The notes below the pieces were generated by a model. It saw only the letters and a program-made list of their open reading frames with translations, had not been told where the DNA came from and did not search any database. The position numbers and the translations under genes were made by a program. DNA of 64,000 nucleotides from Mimachlamys varia (Eukaryota; Mollusca; Bivalvia; Pectinida; Pectinidae). The DNA lies in the NCBI GenBank assembly GCA_947623455.1, contig OX392543.1, positions 15,312,757 to 15,376,756 of the forward strand, in the 5' to 3' direction. Below are positions 1-11,984 of the stretch, in pieces (position 1 is the stretch's first letter; each line of letters starts with the position of its first letter).

Positions 1-2880
1 GGAGCAATATTTTGCATGAAAATCGTTCTTCTTCCGTTGGAATGAAAGGATCATATTTCATCTGAAATATCGTTGAATGTAGCGGGGAAATGTATAAATG
101 GCGAGTCTGACCCAAAGGAGTCAAAGGGCCGGGAAACATTTATAAATATTTCTTAAAATTCTACTTCTTATGGAACGAACGGATTTGTTCCATAATTGGG
201 CTGTAAAATTAACTCTTGACCGCTGACGAAAGACTGCACCATGCAATAAACGCATTTGCCCATGTGTCAGGTGAGCTTAACAGGTTACATTATGCAAAAT
301 TTGTCTAAAACGCAAATGAATTGTTCCCGAGAAATATCTTGTGAAAATATTTTAGGCATGTTTTAGAAACTATAGATCGTCATTTGTAAATTTGAAACTG
401 AATTGTTTGACAAATATAATCGTTAACTTAAGTAATTATAAGGACGAGCAGCGTAAACTTAATAAAAATCTGTACGGATTAAAATAGCAATATAGTTTTA
501 GTTCTCCGATCGCTCAACATTAAAAGCAAAACATATTTGTGCTGAACAAATAATGGAAAGTTATATCATAAGTTTGTTTTGTACACAAACAGGAATTGAA
601 AACTTAATTTGCGAGCTTTCGAAAACGTCCGCGTTCTTGTATAGCAAATAAAGAGTACAATAGCCGAGTGTCGGTTATCTCACCGCTGAAATCAGCTCAC
701 TACCCTAAATAGACCGAGTTAGTAAAGTCATACGAATTCGTAGTGCGACATTTCGTCTAAATGTACTCTAATCATGCAGATAGATAGACAGATGGACGGA
801 TAATATGTTTACCCATTCCGCCCCTATTGGAACACCGACACTCGGCTTTTGTACGGTTTACAAAGCACACAAATCAAGTTTGCGATCCTGTCTGTGTACA
901 AAATAAACTTGGAATGTACCATTCATACCAAACTGATGAATCTTAAAATAATGGAAAGCTTTGGTAAAATTCTAGCAATATGCATGTTAAGAAACATAAT
1001 TCCCTTGATATTATAGAATTTAACAAACAACAGTCGCACTTGCATGCTTTAAATAAAAAAATTACATGTAATACAATAACCAACTATGATGGTAAGTATA
1101 CATACCTAGAACGACGAAGTCGAGATTAGAAGTGTGGTTAATGTGATCCGTACAGCCGCGCGATTAATATATACAAAGTAGTAAATACACTTACTATAAA
1201 TACTTCCTCGTTTAGGCTGCACGACACGAACATTGTATTTGAGTCCCAGTTCATATAGGTGTTGAGGACCTAAAAGGTAAAATATATGATACCAGTTATT
1301 CTCGCTAAATAATTAAAGTGATTGAAACAGAATGGTGAAAATCAAGATGTCGCAAAAAGTGAAAAAAAGTATTTGCCACTGTTTTAGCAAACATTACACT
1401 TTACTTTTTGAGATACTGTATATATAACTGAATTTAAAAGATGCAGCATATGTGTGTGTTACGTCATCAAACGATCTCGATCCCCAACCTGCAGGGGTCA
1501 AATATCTATTACAACGTACGTATTTGCTATGAAGAAATAGGGTTTAATATTAAAACTCTTCCGATTTAAATATGCTGTAATTCAGCATGGCTAACTATTT
1601 GACCAACACCAATGGTCGGATCAAATATCAAAATTACTTTGAAACCACCTGAATCTAGTAGTGTTTATATATGTGTTGATTTTAGCATTTATCGGTTTTT
1701 AGTCAATATTCTTAAAACAATTACAACAGGACAAAAGTAATTAATGCAGCATGTCATAAATACAAGAAAGCAAACACAACATGACCAAATGTACACATGC
1801 AGAATACATATTGAGGTGCGTCCATAAGTGTTTTGAACTATGTAACATAATGTAAACTTTATATAAACATTCTTGACACCAATCCATCGAATTTACCATT
1901 ACGTCGTTTAACAGGGTTATCGACGAAAAATAGCTACAGTTAATTTTACGTTTAAGATCTCAAATAGAAATGTAACGAAATCTGTATTGCATCGTCAATG
2001 AAACTTTTATTTGAAACAGGTTATTTGAATTATAATATTACCATACTCCCGACACTAAGTGGTGGGAGCGGGTCAGGGGCTAAACTGAGTTTATCCTTTC
2101 TGTGTGTTTTTCTCTTCAGGGTCCGCATCGTCCACACGATTTTAATATGATGCATCCAGGTTATAATTTTCCTTATATGGCAAACGCCAGAGATACCAAA
2201 TCATTAAGTCAACAATGCATCATCATTGGCAATAGTTTTGATCTACAGAGACTAGCAATTTTTTTTAAATGCAACCTTAACCCTGTCTGAACGTTTCCTT
2301 CATCGAATCCAAACTGGACATACCTAATAAGTAGATCCACCTTGATCTGATTACAATGCAGGTCCTATGTTCTGGAAAATATTCAAATTATGCAAATTAC
2401 CGATTCCAGGATGGTAGAAGTGATTGTCGAAGGGCAAAACAAAGCTTGCATGGTCTTATTTGTGTTTTAAGTCATTTCGTTGCAACAAGCTTCTTTGCAT
2501 GTTGTGACGAAATATCTTGCTGCATATTTCAGCAATCACCTGTCATACAATAGTACTAGATACAGAGGGTACAGAGGTAACAAATGTTGTGGGTACAATT
2601 TTATTAAAACCCATTGACCTCTTCTTAACTGATTTTATTCAAACTTCATATTTTGTCTCGTACACGTTGTCAGTACTCTAGTGACTTCACTTGTTAATAA
2701 ATCAGCGTTTCAATCGGTTAGCCAGCGAGAAATAGAAACTCGGTAGGAAGGCCATGAAATGGTTACCAAACCATAAAACAGAGTGGTAGGATGTCTACTT
2801 ATCCCATTATAATGCCCCCCATGTTTCCCTGTCTTAATTTCAAACTTTCTCCTTCCTAATGTCTCCCCTGACACAACCTA
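1..2880. other. AT-rich stretch without recognisable gene
   Basis: No spliced coding structure or known family was recognised here. Short open frames at 2102-2290 and 2356-2553 resemble no family I know. A splice-acceptor-like TTCTCTTCAG precedes the first one at about 2118, so a stray exon is not excluded. A sequence near 1420-1475 resembles one near 34490-34530 (shared GTGCAGCATATGTGTGT-like core), so part of it is repetitive. Confidence 0.5.
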
Positions 2881-2895
2881 ACTGTTGGCCTTTAG

Positions 2896-3265
2896 TTGAG
2901 CGTACGCTCCTGTGAGGAAGGTTCTGTCCCCAAGGCCGATATATACCAGTTTCTCTAACAATGGTAGTTACTACTCTCTGTTTGACACTCAGCATATTGA
3001 CAGTGGACCGACTGGTTCGCCCTTTGACAGTATAATCTGACCGGGTAGGGTGTTCTGCTGGGGGCCTTCGGCAGTATACTTCAGTATGCTTGCACTTTAA
3101 ATCGTCAAAATATATGGACTATCGCAAGACGGCTTAAACGAACATATCGCTGCCTCCCAAATACACACGCTCTCAACACACACACCCAGATCGCATACAT
3201 CGGGAGGCTGTCCTTAAATGACCCTGACTGTTAAAAGGACGTTAAACCCATCAACCAGCCAACAT
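2896..3265 (+). repeat. Interspersed repeat family R3 (SINE-like tail)
   Basis: About 370 bp that recurs near 18870-19160 with the same order of blocks: TTGAGCG, CCGACATATACCAG-like, a TATAATCTGACCGGGT-like block, a CACTTTAAATCG block and a CA-rich stretch. It ends in a block around CTTAAATGACC and AGGACGTTAAAC. The same terminal block closes the SINE at 57613-58012, so this is probably the 3' part of a mollusc SINE or a related non-autonomous element. No coding capacity. Confidence 0.6.
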
Positions 3266-3759
3266 CCCTGTCTTAAATCAACACATTATCTTTAGATACG
3301 ACAAAATTTGAATAGTTGTGAAATAAATACAATGAATGAAGATTTGCATGTTTTACGTCTTATTCTGTTGTAAATATTGACAAAGAGATGTCATGCACAC
3401 TTTATCAAATCTTAACACATTTTAAATAGAAGCCAGGATACAGGGCTGTGAACCTTCAATACAAATATAATCTAAGTGTACACGCTTGAACGAGGAAGTA
3501 TGTCAACTTTGTTAACCTAATTGTTCATTGAAAAACAACATTTCCGCATATGTTTTCGAGCTAAGTTAATTGTAATTTTTTTTGTAATCCATGAACTGTT
3601 TCATAACATTCATAATCTTCGAACAATACGTCATCCGTTGAGCTTGAAATACGGAAGTAAATCCTGATGCTTACATAAACATGTGTTTTCAGTTAATATA
3701 AATGAATTCACATTTTTTATTTGAATGTTAGGTTGTATATCTGGTGGATGGTAGTCTTA

Positions 3760-4250
3760 TAATAAAATAAGAGAATACCGAAGCGTCAACATAATCATAA
3801 TCCAAACTCAAAATCGATTAAACCAGGGGCAAAATTTCAACAAAGGAAAGACTTACATGGAGACCCTTGCAAAAGTACAAGAGACTAAGGCCAGGTGTTC
3901 CGGAAGAGTAAGCGTCTTCTGCTTCATCGACGACACCCGCCATGTAAATCTTTTGTCACATCCAAGTAAACATCAAGTTCTCAAAATGAGAACCGAGTAT
4001 CATTGTCAATCACAACAAGTAAACACACTAATGAGCATACTCAAAAACGTCCATCTTCATATCACTTAAAGTTACAGAATATTTCTCAATGAGACAAAGA
4101 TGGCGACCATAAAACTTGCCTATAGTACTGATCAACCTGCATCTCTCGAATCCTTGTGTTGTTAGTTTGTTTGTCAGCAGTCGACATCGATCACGAAAAC
4201 CCGATATTTAGAGCAAGCCCTTGAATAACGAATCAACTGCGACATGTAAA
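3760..4250 (+). repeat. Interspersed repeat family R1, near full-length copy
   Basis: First of many copies of one repeat family in this window. The proximal half runs from GAGAATACCGAAGCGTCAAC through a block around CAGGTGTTCCGGAAGAG. The distal half starts near 4060 and runs to about 4250, around CGACATGTAAACACC. Other copies: 14580-14920, 17975-18290 and 35725-36050, 47370-47700 (minus), 55870-56020 (partial), plus distal halves at 11985-12310, 29150-29460, 31890-32165 and 43440-43700. An open frame beginning METLAKVQ is kept in several copies. No superfamily was recognised. Confidence 0.75.
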
Positions 4251-4659
4251 CACCATAGGTTGGAGAAGCAGGGATGTTACTATCAAGAAATGGACAGTTT
4301 ACGATCGGAAAATTGAAGACTAGGAAGAATTTGTCAAATTGCCAAACATCAACGTAATCGAAAAGGAAGTATGTTTGTTGTTTTAACTCTCCCTAGGGTA
4401 ATGTTAATAACATGCTAAAAATTCCACTCGGGGACAAGAAAGTTTTTATAACAGACATTTTAAAGTCGGCGCATTTGATTAAAAATAATTCCACTGTAAA
4501 AGGGGAATCGCATGCGTGGCATATTGGCGGATCTCTCCTTTTCATCAGATGCACATGAGTGCCGTAGACATGTCCAAATACGGCCTCTAGGGAGAAATAC
4601 TTCGTCTCTAACCCCTCCGACTGGACAGACTTGGTTTAAGCTTCGGTTGTAATTTTAGA

Positions 4660-4765
4660 ACATCAAGTTCTCAAAATGAGAACCGAGTATCATTGTCGAG
4701 ACCTTGGTAAAAATACAAGAGAATAAGACCTGGTGTTCCGGAAGAGTTGGCGTCTTCTGCTTCAT
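4660..4765 (+). repeat. Fragment of repeat family R1
   Basis: Contains the R1 blocks around TCTCAAAATGAGAACCGAG and TGGTGTTCCGGAAGAG, but in rearranged order. It looks like a truncated, internally rearranged copy. Confidence 0.6.
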
Positions 4766-4869
4766 TTCTGTTACATTTCTGTTAAGTTCGTTTCAGACAA
4801 GAATTTCAATTTATTTCTAGTCTTCATACAATATACTTGTATTCAGCATATTTGACACCAATGGGCTAC

Positions 4870-5530
4870 CGTAGGTTTTTAGACCACCATCATCAGATGG
4901 TAGGCTATCAAAATCACCCTGCGTCCGAGGTTTGTCGTCCGTCTTTCCTTAAACATTCCTTGTTATCACTATTTCTTGAGAAGTACTGAATGGAAAATTC
5001 CATAAATAGGTTTCCCATTATAACCTAGTTGCTCATGGTCTGTTTTGCTATTTGTTTGGCTCTGACTTAAGAATTGCAATTTCTGAAGAGGAAGGATCGA
5101 TATCCTTAACGGGTTTACTACATTTGGCCCAACCAAACGACCCAGAGGTTTCCTACCAACAGTTAACACATAAATAATTGAAGGATGCATACGATCAAAT
5201 TTGAATAATATGCTGTCATTCCTTAAGATAAAGATTTTCAAATAAATGCCCACTATTTGTTTCCTAGGTCAGTCTAACCATTCATAAACCTTTGAATCCC
5301 TTTTCACCAAGATATGTGAAATACAATATTTGGATATGTCCGTGTCATTCAAACCCATCGTTTATATAAAATCGAATCCCCTTTACCTCAATAGACTTTT
5401 AAACAAATTTTGACAATTTCCTGTTATTCCTCAAAAAGATGAAAGATTTCAAAGAATTTATTATAATTTCCTTATGGGGTTCCGCCCACCCCTCGGGCCT
5501 CAGACCAAACGTTTATACAAAAAAGAACAT
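4870..5530 (+). repeat. Mollusc-type interspersed repeat (CACCATCATCAGATGGT family)
   Basis: Starts with a small palindrome around CACCATCATCAGATGGT, followed by a CGTCCGAGGTTTGTCGTCCGTC block and long AT-rich sequence. This opening is familiar from widespread bivalve repeats. The minus-strand open frame inside it (4969-5253) looks repeat-borne, not genic. Confidence 0.5.
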
Positions 5531-5582
5531 ATAGGGGTAACTTGTTTTTCTAATTATAATTTTCTTTTTTTTTTTTTGCCTT

Positions 5583-6123
5583 TGTAACAAAGTAGGCATG
5601 CTGATATGATATATCACGGTAGCTGTACCATCTTGAAGTATTTATTAGCCTAGATGCTGTGATTTGTTATTAAAGTAAACTAATGGTTAATTAGGTCTCT
5701 GTCTATTACATCAGTAAACCGGGGCAGGGTGCAGTACGTATACTGGTCAGATATATAATGAACACCAGCTGGACATTAATTATGAATGCAGACGGCACTA
5801 CTTTGCACACGAAGCGGATTAGTAATTATAAGTATGAGCTGGTATTGGATGGGGGTCAGTCTGTGTTTAGAAGGCCGTGGATTAAGACTTTGACAGTCTA
5901 CACGAGAGACTGCCAGGAGGGCTACAGGCTAGTGCTAGTAAAGATGTAGAAGACTTATAAGTTGACAATTGACTTAGCCAGACTGAGACACAACGCCGAA
6001 GTACTAACAAGTTTGATGATGTTATAATACCATGAACACGTACTTGTGATGTCGGTGTAATTTACGATCACGAATAAACTGTCTATTATCCAACATTATG
6101 TGTCGTTGCTGAATTGTGTCACA
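5583..6123 (+). repeat. 5' long terminal repeat
   Basis: Begins TG and ends CA. A TATA-like ATATATAATG lies near 5751-5760 and an AATAAA near 6073, so promoter and polyadenylation signal are both present in the expected order. A 63-codon open frame (5758-5949) starts right at the TATA-like motif. It is repeated exactly in the 3' LTR and is probably incidental. Confidence 0.92.
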
Positions 6124-6135
6124 GACGTGTTATTT

Positions 6136-6153
6136 TGGTGACCGTGACCAAGG
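6136..6153 (+). promoter_or_regulatory. Candidate primer-binding site
   Basis: TGG followed by TGACCGTGACC lies 12 bases after the 5' LTR. Primer-binding sites begin with TGG because they pair with tRNA 3'-CCA. The tRNA was not identified and the spacing is a little longer than usual. Confidence 0.4.
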
Positions 6154-6185
6154 ATATCGAACGGGATAACCACACTACGAAAATA

Positions 6186-6278
6186 ATGGATTCTGAAGAA
6201 GAAAGTGAAGAAGAAGACGCCAACATGACGGACAAGCGAAACCTACAGAAAAAACAGGGACAGAGACAGAGTGGGTGA
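6186..6278 (+). CDS. Short acidic leader open frame of the retroelement
   Basis: A 30-codon frame starting MDSEEESEEED lies between the LTR and gag. Its last codons overlap a good splice-donor consensus (GGGTGAGT, about 6273-6280), so it could be the first exon of a spliced message. It shares its first residues (MDSE) with the separate acidic frame at 7633. Function unknown; could be chance. Confidence 0.3.
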   Translation: MDSEEESEEEDANMTDKRNLQKKQGQRQSG

Positions 6279-6318
6279 GTGATTTAGTTTTATCCTTGAC
6301 ACTAAAGTAATTCTCATT

Positions 6319-7154
6319 ATGGCAAACATTGATGCAAGTTCTGTTTTTCAAGAAATTAATTTACAACTTTCGAGTTTATGTTCTATGGTAGGAGTACAAA
6401 ATATTACCCAGATAGTTAAACCATTTTCAGGAAAACCAGAGGTATTCAAAACGTGGATAAAAGATATAGAAAAATATGCTAATTCAGTAAACTTACCAAA
6501 AGATAAATTAAACCTGGTAGCACTTCAAACTAGTACAGGGCCAGTAAGTGATTTCATTCAGAGGTATTTAAACGTAAATAAATCTACCGATTGAAATTTA
6601 TTAAAAAAGGAATTGACATCTATTTTTGATGAAATAACCGATCCTCATCATGCTTGGTTATCATTAAGAAATATAAGACAGAACTCAAATGAAAATGTGC
6701 AAGTTTATGCAGAGAGATTGCTAGGAGAATCAGAATTAGTTTTAAAAGGGCAAGACAGATCAGGAGGAAACGTTATAGAGAGACAATTGATAGGGTTATT
6801 TATTGATTGGCTTAAAAATAAAGATATCAAATTTAAAGTTATGAGGGAAAACCCCAAATCATTTCAGGAAGCCTATGATTACGCAGTATCAGAACAAAAT
6901 CTTTTATTAAGGTTCAAATTAAGGAAAGGAGAGGATAACACACAATTTTATGGACATAAAACAAATACTGAAGACAGGAAATTTCGTCAAAAAGCAAGGG
7001 TTAAGTGTTGGGGTGCAAAAAATGGGGACATTTTAAAAGAAATTGTCGAAACACAATATGTTGGTATTGTGGGCGGGCAGGACATATACAAAGCAAATGT
7101 ATGGAGAATAAGGCGCAAAACACTATAAAGGAAAAAGAAAAACAAAAGTTATAA
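6319..7154 (+). pseudogene. gag: Retrotransposon gag, broken by one stop and one frameshift
   Basis: Residues 1-91 (to 6594) and the frame from 6595 to about 7030 lie in the same frame, separated only by TGA at 6592-6594. The protein has the alpha-helical gag pattern of LTR elements: a PFSGKPEVFKTWI block near the N-terminus, then ITDPHHAWLSLRNIRQ and a VYAERLL region. A CCHC zinc knuckle (7059-7100, C-x2-C-x4-H-x4-C) and a degenerate one before it (7016-7046) lie one frame off, implying a single-base loss near 7024. Gag packages element RNA into cytoplasmic particles. This copy probably cannot make full-length protein. Confidence 0.8.
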
Positions 7155-7632
7155 AGTTATAAGATAGAACCGGGAGGTAACCAAATTCGTGTGAAAATAA
7201 AAACCAGAGACTTAGGGCTCTCGTTGATTCTTGAATGAATATGTAATTAATACATTGGAATATTTATAAAACTTTTAAGACAGAAAACAAAGATTGTGAA
7301 AGAAGATAATTAGTTGTAATTAAATAGTATTTAATATAGGTGTTCATCATTAACATGTCGTTCACTATATAGGCAAGGAGGAGTGTTGTCATTCATTATT
7401 TTTAGTATCAGGAATGTACAGAAACATTATATTAGGCAACAAGATTACATGTAGTTACATGTAATGAAATATGATTAAATTATGATTTAGGATGTTAGAG
7501 AGTTGAGGATACCTATATGCTTTGCTTGAATATGATATTCATGTAGTTTTTCTGTTGTAATATAAGTCTCACATAAACACTATAGTATAGTATATATGGG
7601 TAAATCAGTTAGATACGAGTAATAACTTGATT

Positions 7633-8025
7633 ATGGATAGCGAATATCTCCCAGATGTTGAGCAATTAGTAGGAGTATACCGAGAGAGCGGTGATGCAAT
7701 ATCATAATGAGAACATGCATATGGGTATCGTTAACATGTGTATGTGTATTGATAACATTATTTTGATTCGGAGGCAAGTTCAGATGATGTTGAATTACCT
7801 TCCTTTGACAGAATAACAAAGAGATTCCGTCAGGAAAGGGATAATTCATCAGATGAAGATGACATTCCTTTAATGGAGTTATCTAAACGTTTAAGAGAAA
7901 GAAAGGCTAGATTAGAGTCACAAGAACAAGATAGTTCAAGTAACGAGATGGAGCAAGATGCTAACCAAGATGACCAAATAAGTGAAGATAGTTCAGATTA
8001 TATGTCAGTTGATGAGGAAATTTAA
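7633..8025 (+). pseudogene. Acidic, Asp/Ser-rich open frame of the retroelement
   Basis: A frame starting MDSEYLPDVE runs 24 codons to a stop near 7707. It resumes in the same frame from about 7762 after a 55-base stretch with several stops. It then runs to TAA at 8023-8025, with DDVELP, SSDEDD, a basic KRLRERKARLE helix and a very acidic tail. The interruption could be an intron or a decayed segment. It is not gag or pol. It may be an accessory gene of the element or captured host sequence. Confidence 0.45.
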
Positions 8026-9687
8026 AAGTTTCTTTAATTGGAATCAGTGTAATAGAAGTTTATGGAGTTAAAAGAAAGAACTTTCTCGTACCAATCCGGA
8101 TATGGCACGTGAGATTCAATCTCTTGCTCAATAACAGAATGTTTAAATTAGAAGAACAAAACCAAAGAAATGATACTAGACGTAATGATAAAAAGTTAAA
8201 ATTAGAAATAAAAACTAAAGAAATGTTATTAGATTAAGGATCTAAAGATTAAAATAGAGAAACAAAGAAAAGTAATTATATGAAATCATATTTAATTGGA
8301 TAAAATCTTAAGTGAAAATAGTAATTTTAAAAAGTTTTGATATAATTCATGAAGAACTGAACGCATCAATAATAATGCATATGAGAATGAAAAAGGTCAG
8401 GTAAGCTAATCACTTTGCTGAGTTACACATCGGTGTCGGCTAAAGCTGAGGATGGGAGTACATCTTTAGAGAAGTTTCCTCTACACCAACCATTTAGATC
8501 AAATGACAGTCTACGTCACTGATCAACGAGAAAGGGACAGTTCCATGTTTTAACTATTGGAAGTCAAAGAGAGACAGTGAATCCTTGTTAAATTATAAGT
8601 TCTACGAACATTCCATCTGCGGACGTCAGAAGCGGATTTTTTGATAAGGAAGATATATTCTGAAATTTCTTTTATCTGACGGGAATAAGTAGTATGTGAC
8701 TGGAAGTAGTTAATGATGCTATTTGAACCAGGAACTGTTATATGTGTTATGCACATATATACGTGTACGTGTGCCAGACTAGAGTACACACCATCGGTAA
8801 TGGGTTTAATTATACGGAGGTTGATCTGAAAACTTATTTATCCGACAGGAGAGAGCACAAGAGACTATAATGTCATGTGAAAAGAAGGAACATTGCAACG
8901 AAATATGTGACACTGGTGAAGATCTGTACGTATTGTGAACACTATAATGTATACCTTTCAGGACGTGACGTAACCAAAAGGACATTCGTTAATCATTTTT
9001 AAGTGAAATATATCTTTGATAGTGAAAGACAATATTAATGAGACAATCGCGTTAGTGATTTATTTCATTCAATATTATCATCATATTTGATTCCCCGAAC
9101 ATTATTTTGTGTGATTAAGTTAATGAACAGTATTGTGTGAAATTTTAATGTCGGACGCGACATACGTGTTTAAATGAATATGCAGATACCATGGACATTA
9201 ACTAACCATGTGGTTCTATAATGATTTTATTATTTTGATTCTGATTTGTACATTATATCTAATGGGTTAATTTAAAGAAGCTATTGTGTTTAATGATTTG
9301 TATCTGTAAATATGTTGTTATGAATATATATGTACCCACTATTGACTTTTACGACAAAACCAGGTGACCTTGAACATTTAACATAAGACTATATCATGTC
9401 GTCATTTAAGGGGCAGTATAAGATATTAATAGATGCTCAACGGGGAATTGTACGATGTCGGAGGTTATTAAATCTAGATTAATTGATTTTAGAATTATCT
9501 GAAGTGGGAATGGAGTGAAAGTAATTAATTAATTAAAAAAAAAAAGTTGGGATAATGATGGCATATTATTTACAAAATTATGATTAGAAATTAAAATAGA
9601 TTTCCTTGAGGAGAAGGGACGTATAATGTAACAAAATAGTGTGTATAACATCTAAAAGAACTATAATTAGAAATTATATTTCTTTGT
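8026..9687. other. Retroelement interior without open frames
   Basis: AT-rich internal sequence between the acidic frame and the 3' LTR. No reverse transcriptase, integrase or protease motif was seen in any frame. It is either decayed pol or filler of a non-autonomous element. Confidence 0.6.
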
Positions 9688-9701
9688 GAAAAAGGGACGA
9701 T
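9688..9701 (+). promoter_or_regulatory. Polypurine tract of the retroelement
   Basis: The purine run GAAAAAGGGACGA ends one base before the 3' LTR, the expected place for plus-strand priming. Confidence 0.6.
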
Positions 9702-10242
9702 TGTAACAAAGTAGGCATGCTGATATGATATATCACGGTAGCTGTACCATCTTGAAGTATTTATTAGCCTAGATGCTGTGATTTGTTATTAAAGTAAACT
9801 AATGGTTAATTAGGTCTCTGTCTATTACATCAGTAAACCGGGGCAGGGTGCAGTACGTATACTGGTCAGATATATAATGAACACCAGCTGGACATTAATT
9901 ATGAATGCAGACGGCACTACTTTGCACACGAAGCGGATTAGTAATTATAAGTATGAGCTGGTATTGGATGGGGGTCAGTCTGTGTTTAGAAGGCCGTGGA
10001 TTAAGACTTTGACAGTCTACACGAGAGACTGCCAGGAGGGCTACAGGCTAGTGCTAGTAAAGATGTAGAAGACTTATAAGTTGACAATTGACTTAGCCAG
10101 ACTGAGACACAACGCCGAAGTACTAACAAGTTTGATGATGTTATAATACCATGAACACGTACTTGTGATGTCGGTGTAATTTACGATCACGAATAAACTG
10201 TCTATTATCCAACATTATGTGTCGTTGCTGAATTGTGTCACA
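9702..10242 (+). repeat. 3' long terminal repeat
   Basis: Same length and, by eye, same sequence as 5583-6123, including the 63-codon frame, the TATA-like motif and AATAAA. Confidence 0.92.
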
Positions 10243-10555
10243 CCTTGCAGGAAGTATTTAAAGAGTTTTTACTTCTTTAATTGAAGAAAAATAATATATT
10301 TGTCAGCTCTGCAAACATTCATTCATTGTTCATATGTCAAAAGATTATGTTGGCTGTAAAATAGTAAGAGGATACAGCTTTTCAATGGTGTATTCTGTAA
10401 AGATTCTCTTCATACAAATATAATAATCGATAAACAACTTTTACACTGGCTTCATCTGTCTGCGGCTACCGTTTACTAAATGTGACAAAATGTGTCTAAA
10501 TGTGACTAAGTGTGACTAGCAAATATAGTCACTAGAATTATTCATAACCTTATAT

Positions 10556-10912
10556 TTACCATTGAATAGCATTGCCACTATATATCCCTACCAAATTCAG
10601 TTGACATTCATCAGGGCATGAATGCCAATGACCGATTGTTGACGTCATCATTATTATGACGTCATGATTGTTACGTTGGATACGATTGACCGTCCCTGGG
10701 CGATGGCTGTTCTTTTCATTGAACAAGCATATGCGACAAATACATTTATTGAGCTAAATGCTGAGAAAGAAAATGTGTTATTGATTGTTTTATGACATGA
10801 GCAGATTCTAAAAATGGTAAATATAAGCGCGCTTCATTGAATTTGCCTTTGACCATTTGGCATTCATATAGCCAATGAATGCCAACTGAAAGCAGTTCAA
10901 TGCTTAAATAAT
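10556..10912 (+). repeat. Interspersed repeat R2 with paired CRE palindromes
   Basis: Copy of a roughly 350-bp repeat found in reverse at 55197-55552 and in part at 54787-55030. The ends carry inverted GAATGCCAACTGAA-type motifs. In the middle two TGACGTCA-type palindromes are separated by about 10 bases (10639-10665). The short inverted ends suggest a non-autonomous DNA transposon. Confidence 0.7.
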
Positions 10913-11600
10913 AAACACACTCCGACAAACCATTTAGATGAAATATGCACTAAGATCCTATCATAATGACTTTAAATGTGTGACTAAAAATAGTTAGCCA
11001 CAATGGCTTAAACCCGTCATATCCAATGTTATAAATCTAACTGATCCATACTTACTGTCGAAACTACAATGACTTCCGGTTATATATAATCTGATCATAT
11101 CAAATGAGTTAATCATCAATATATTGCTAATCAAGTCATAATCTCATTAATTGTTAACAATACGTTATGTTTCCATTTCATATCACACATACATGCACTC
11201 TCATTTCTATGTAAATACATCTCTTCTAGTGTACATTGCAATATTCATATACCAAGGGAGGTAACTCATATTAACACATTATACTAATAGAGTAGCACGG
11301 CTCATAATACCACTCGCCAAATCGTGACATATAGAATCTGTACAAGCATTATACTGATCATGAATAACCTAACTTTCTGTAAAATAACATTCTGATACAT
11401 TCAAGTTGAGAGTAATCTGAACTGACAAACTAAGAATGACGATACTTACTGATATCGGGTATTCGACGGGAACATGGCCCACCATGCTGTTCCTTACAAC
11501 GTCAGTACCCGTGACTAGAGGTTCGTGGTAGCAAGATAAATCATCAAGACATGATCAACATGTGTAGAGAAAAGCTAAACGAACACTTCACAAACCTATT

Positions 11601-11946
11601 AAAGGCCCAGTATACGTAACTTTCGGCAAAACTTGATTATATTTATTATATTTATAAAGTTAAGATTAACTGTTATCAGCAATATTCAAGATACATTCTT
11701 ACACGGTTACCGGTACAGCAGCAGTTGAAACTCGGTATATGTAAACACGCGTCCATTTTTAACCGTCTTCTAATTTCGGCTTGTTGTTGAAGTGGACCCC
11801 ACCTGAATTATTTTCAAATCTTTGGATGTTTCTGTCAAAGGTTTACTTCGTTTCAGACTTATTTTTGCATGGTTATCAACTGGATATTTTTCAGATTTTT
11901 TTCCGAATCACGAAACATTTCCTGAACTTACGTATATTGGGCCTTT
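11601..11946 (+). mobile_element. hAT-like MITE with 8-bp target duplication
   Basis: The 346-bp element starts AAAGGCCCAGTATACGTAA and ends with its inverted complement (one mismatch over 19 bases). It is flanked by the direct 8-mer AACCTATT at 11593-11600 and 11947-11954. An 8-bp target duplication is characteristic of hAT transposases. No coding capacity. A related copy with one end preserved lies at 31115-31438. Confidence 0.88.
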
Positions 11947-11984
11947 AACCTATTCGACAATATCATCGCGCACAAATATTACTC

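Larger units (their letters stand above)
5583..10242 (+). mobile_element. Complete LTR retrotransposon, young, non-autonomous
   Basis: Two direct repeats of 541 bp, each beginning TGTAACAAAG and ending TTGTGTCACA, enclose 3,578 bp. Flanks show a 4-bp target duplication CCTT (5579-5582 and 10243-10246). By eye the LTRs are identical, so insertion was very recent. The interior carries a gag-like frame (6319-7154) broken by a TGA and a frameshift, and a separate acidic frame (7633-8025). I find no protease, reverse transcriptase, RNase H or integrase frame. A recent insertion with no pol implies mobilisation in trans by a related autonomous element. The gag type and two CCHC knuckles fit the Ty3/Gypsy order broadly; the family is not resolved. 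Confidence 0.92.

Noticed and set aside
2102..2290. Exon-like frame after a splice-acceptor-like motif
   Set aside because: No partner exon, no family similarity recognised; left as unannotated.
5758..5949. 63-codon frame repeated exactly at 9877-10068
   Set aside because: It lies in both LTRs, so the repetition is that of the LTR. No known domain; not called a gene.
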